Shown here: positions 63,790 to 64,000 of the stretch, piece by piece
Numbering within the stretch: position 1 is the first letter of the stretch
Layout: the number at the start of each line of letters is the position of its first letter
Source: Arthrobacter sp. AQ5-06
GTDB taxonomy: Bacteria > Actinomycetota > Actinomycetes > Actinomycetales > Micrococcaceae
Assembly (NCBI RefSeq): GCF_003287955.1
Contig: NZ_QMKP01000004.1
Location: forward strand, 215,132-279,131
Length of the DNA stretch: 64,000 nt
Direction: 5' to 3'
Notes under the pieces: generated by a model
What the model was told of the DNA's origin: nothing
What the model saw: only the letters and a program-made list of their open reading frames with translations
The model's database searches: none
Translations under genes and position numbers: made by a program

Positions 63790-63818
63790 TTGACAAGAGT
63801 GAGACCAGCGGGTAAGTT
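63790..63818 (+). promoter_or_regulatory. rRNA operon promoter TTGACA-17-TAAGTT
   Basis: A perfect -35 and a good -10 with 17-nt spacing. The TTTGAAAAGTTGC sequence that follows is familiar from Micrococcaceae rrn promoters. It is a natural CarD target. Confidence 0.65.
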
Positions 63819-63824
63819 TGAAAA

Positions 63825-64000
63825 GTTGCTCCGGAGCGATCCACGGCCGATGATTGGTTGTGGTGGTGCCGGGTGTGTCTGTTGTTTGAGAACTCAATAG
63901 TGTGCCAAGTTTGTTGATACCAATTGTTTTATTGATTGGTTGTTTTGGCCAGGTCCGCCACCCCGTGGTTGGGTCTGGTTTTTACAGCTGGTTTCAAATT
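63825..64000 (+). other. rRNA operon leader (16S gene begins after the window)
   Basis: AT-richer transcribed leader with TTGTTTGAGAACTCAATAGT (63882-63901), which is typical just upstream of Arthrobacter 16S genes. There is no coding frame. The start of mature 16S (AGAGTTTGATC) is not reached. Processing stems and boxA-like signals are expected here but not individually assigned. Confidence 0.65.

Noticed and set aside
63882..64000. 16S rRNA gene start
   Set aside because: The conserved 16S 5' sequence is not reached before the window ends; only promoter and leader are present.
1..64000. CRISPR array, intact insertion sequence or prophage
   Set aside because: No regularly spaced direct repeats, transposase motifs, integrase or phage structural genes were seen.

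Overview
The window is high-GC actinobacterial DNA, most likely from an Arthrobacter/Pseudarthrobacter-type member of the Micrococcaceae. The evidence is the gene set: a bacterial proteasome activator ending in GQYL, carD-ispD-ispF-cysS-rlmB, gpmA next to senX3-regX3, the GlgE alpha-glucan pathway, DUF2516 and PadR/ABC/FtsX genes. Many genes also begin with GTG or TTG, and many have a -10-like hexamer 6-7 nt before the start codon, which implies leaderless mRNAs. The genus is inferred by recognition; no search was run.

Layout. 1-24 kb: phosphomannomutase (cut by the window edge), RecQ-type helicase, MFS exporter, two tRNA-Ser genes, GNAT protein, S9 peptidase, FAD/NAD(P)-binding protein, VOC protein, quinone oxidoreductase, a PadR-ABC-FtsX efflux operon, a DUF1540 protein, cstA with its small DUF466 partner, the proteasome activator, and several small unknown genes. 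23.4-24.3 kb is a graveyard holding a twice-frameshifted MmyB-type regulator remnant and an Lsr2 C-terminal remnant. 24.4-33.1 kb is an accessory catabolic cluster: an MHS-family transporter diverges from an IclR regulator, followed by mhpC-A-B-D-F-E. This is a complete meta-cleavage route from 3-(3-hydroxyphenyl)propionate-type acids to pyruvate and acetyl-CoA. 33.1-34.7 kb is a second degenerate stretch with a frameshifted MNT-type nucleotidyltransferase, ending at tRNA-Thr(CGT).

34.8-49.9 kb returns to core genes: secreted peptidase, holB, tmk, a cystathionine gamma-synthase-type enzyme, DUF2516, a methyltransferase, gpmA, phoU, senX3-regX3, a lipoprotein, carD, ispD, ispF, cysS and rlmB. 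50-63.6 kb holds alpha-glucan/trehalose metabolism: glgX, then a secreted ribonuclease with its barstar inhibitor, glgP on the opposite strand, and glgE-treS-(maltokinase::glgB). TreS converts trehalose and maltose, maltokinase makes maltose-1-phosphate, GlgE polymerises it, GlgB branches it, and GlgX and GlgP break the glucan down. The last 200 bases are the promoter and leader of an rRNA operon whose 16S gene starts beyond the window.

The observations most worth checking are: (1) a maltokinase-branching enzyme fusion with an internal Shine-Dalgarno and ATG exactly at the domain junction; (2) a window-wide leaderless start pattern, including back-to-back divergent pairs; (3) a shared 15-bp operator-like element before the mhp operon and its transporter; (4) 11-nt-periodic Pho-box repeats between phoU and senX3; (5) a perfect inverted repeat before padR; (6) a cluster of GAGAGAGCGTT palindromic units before glgX; (7) the secreted RNase/barstar pair inside the glucan cluster. 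I saw no CRISPR array, intact insertion sequence or prophage, and no candidate for a wholly undescribed multi-gene system.
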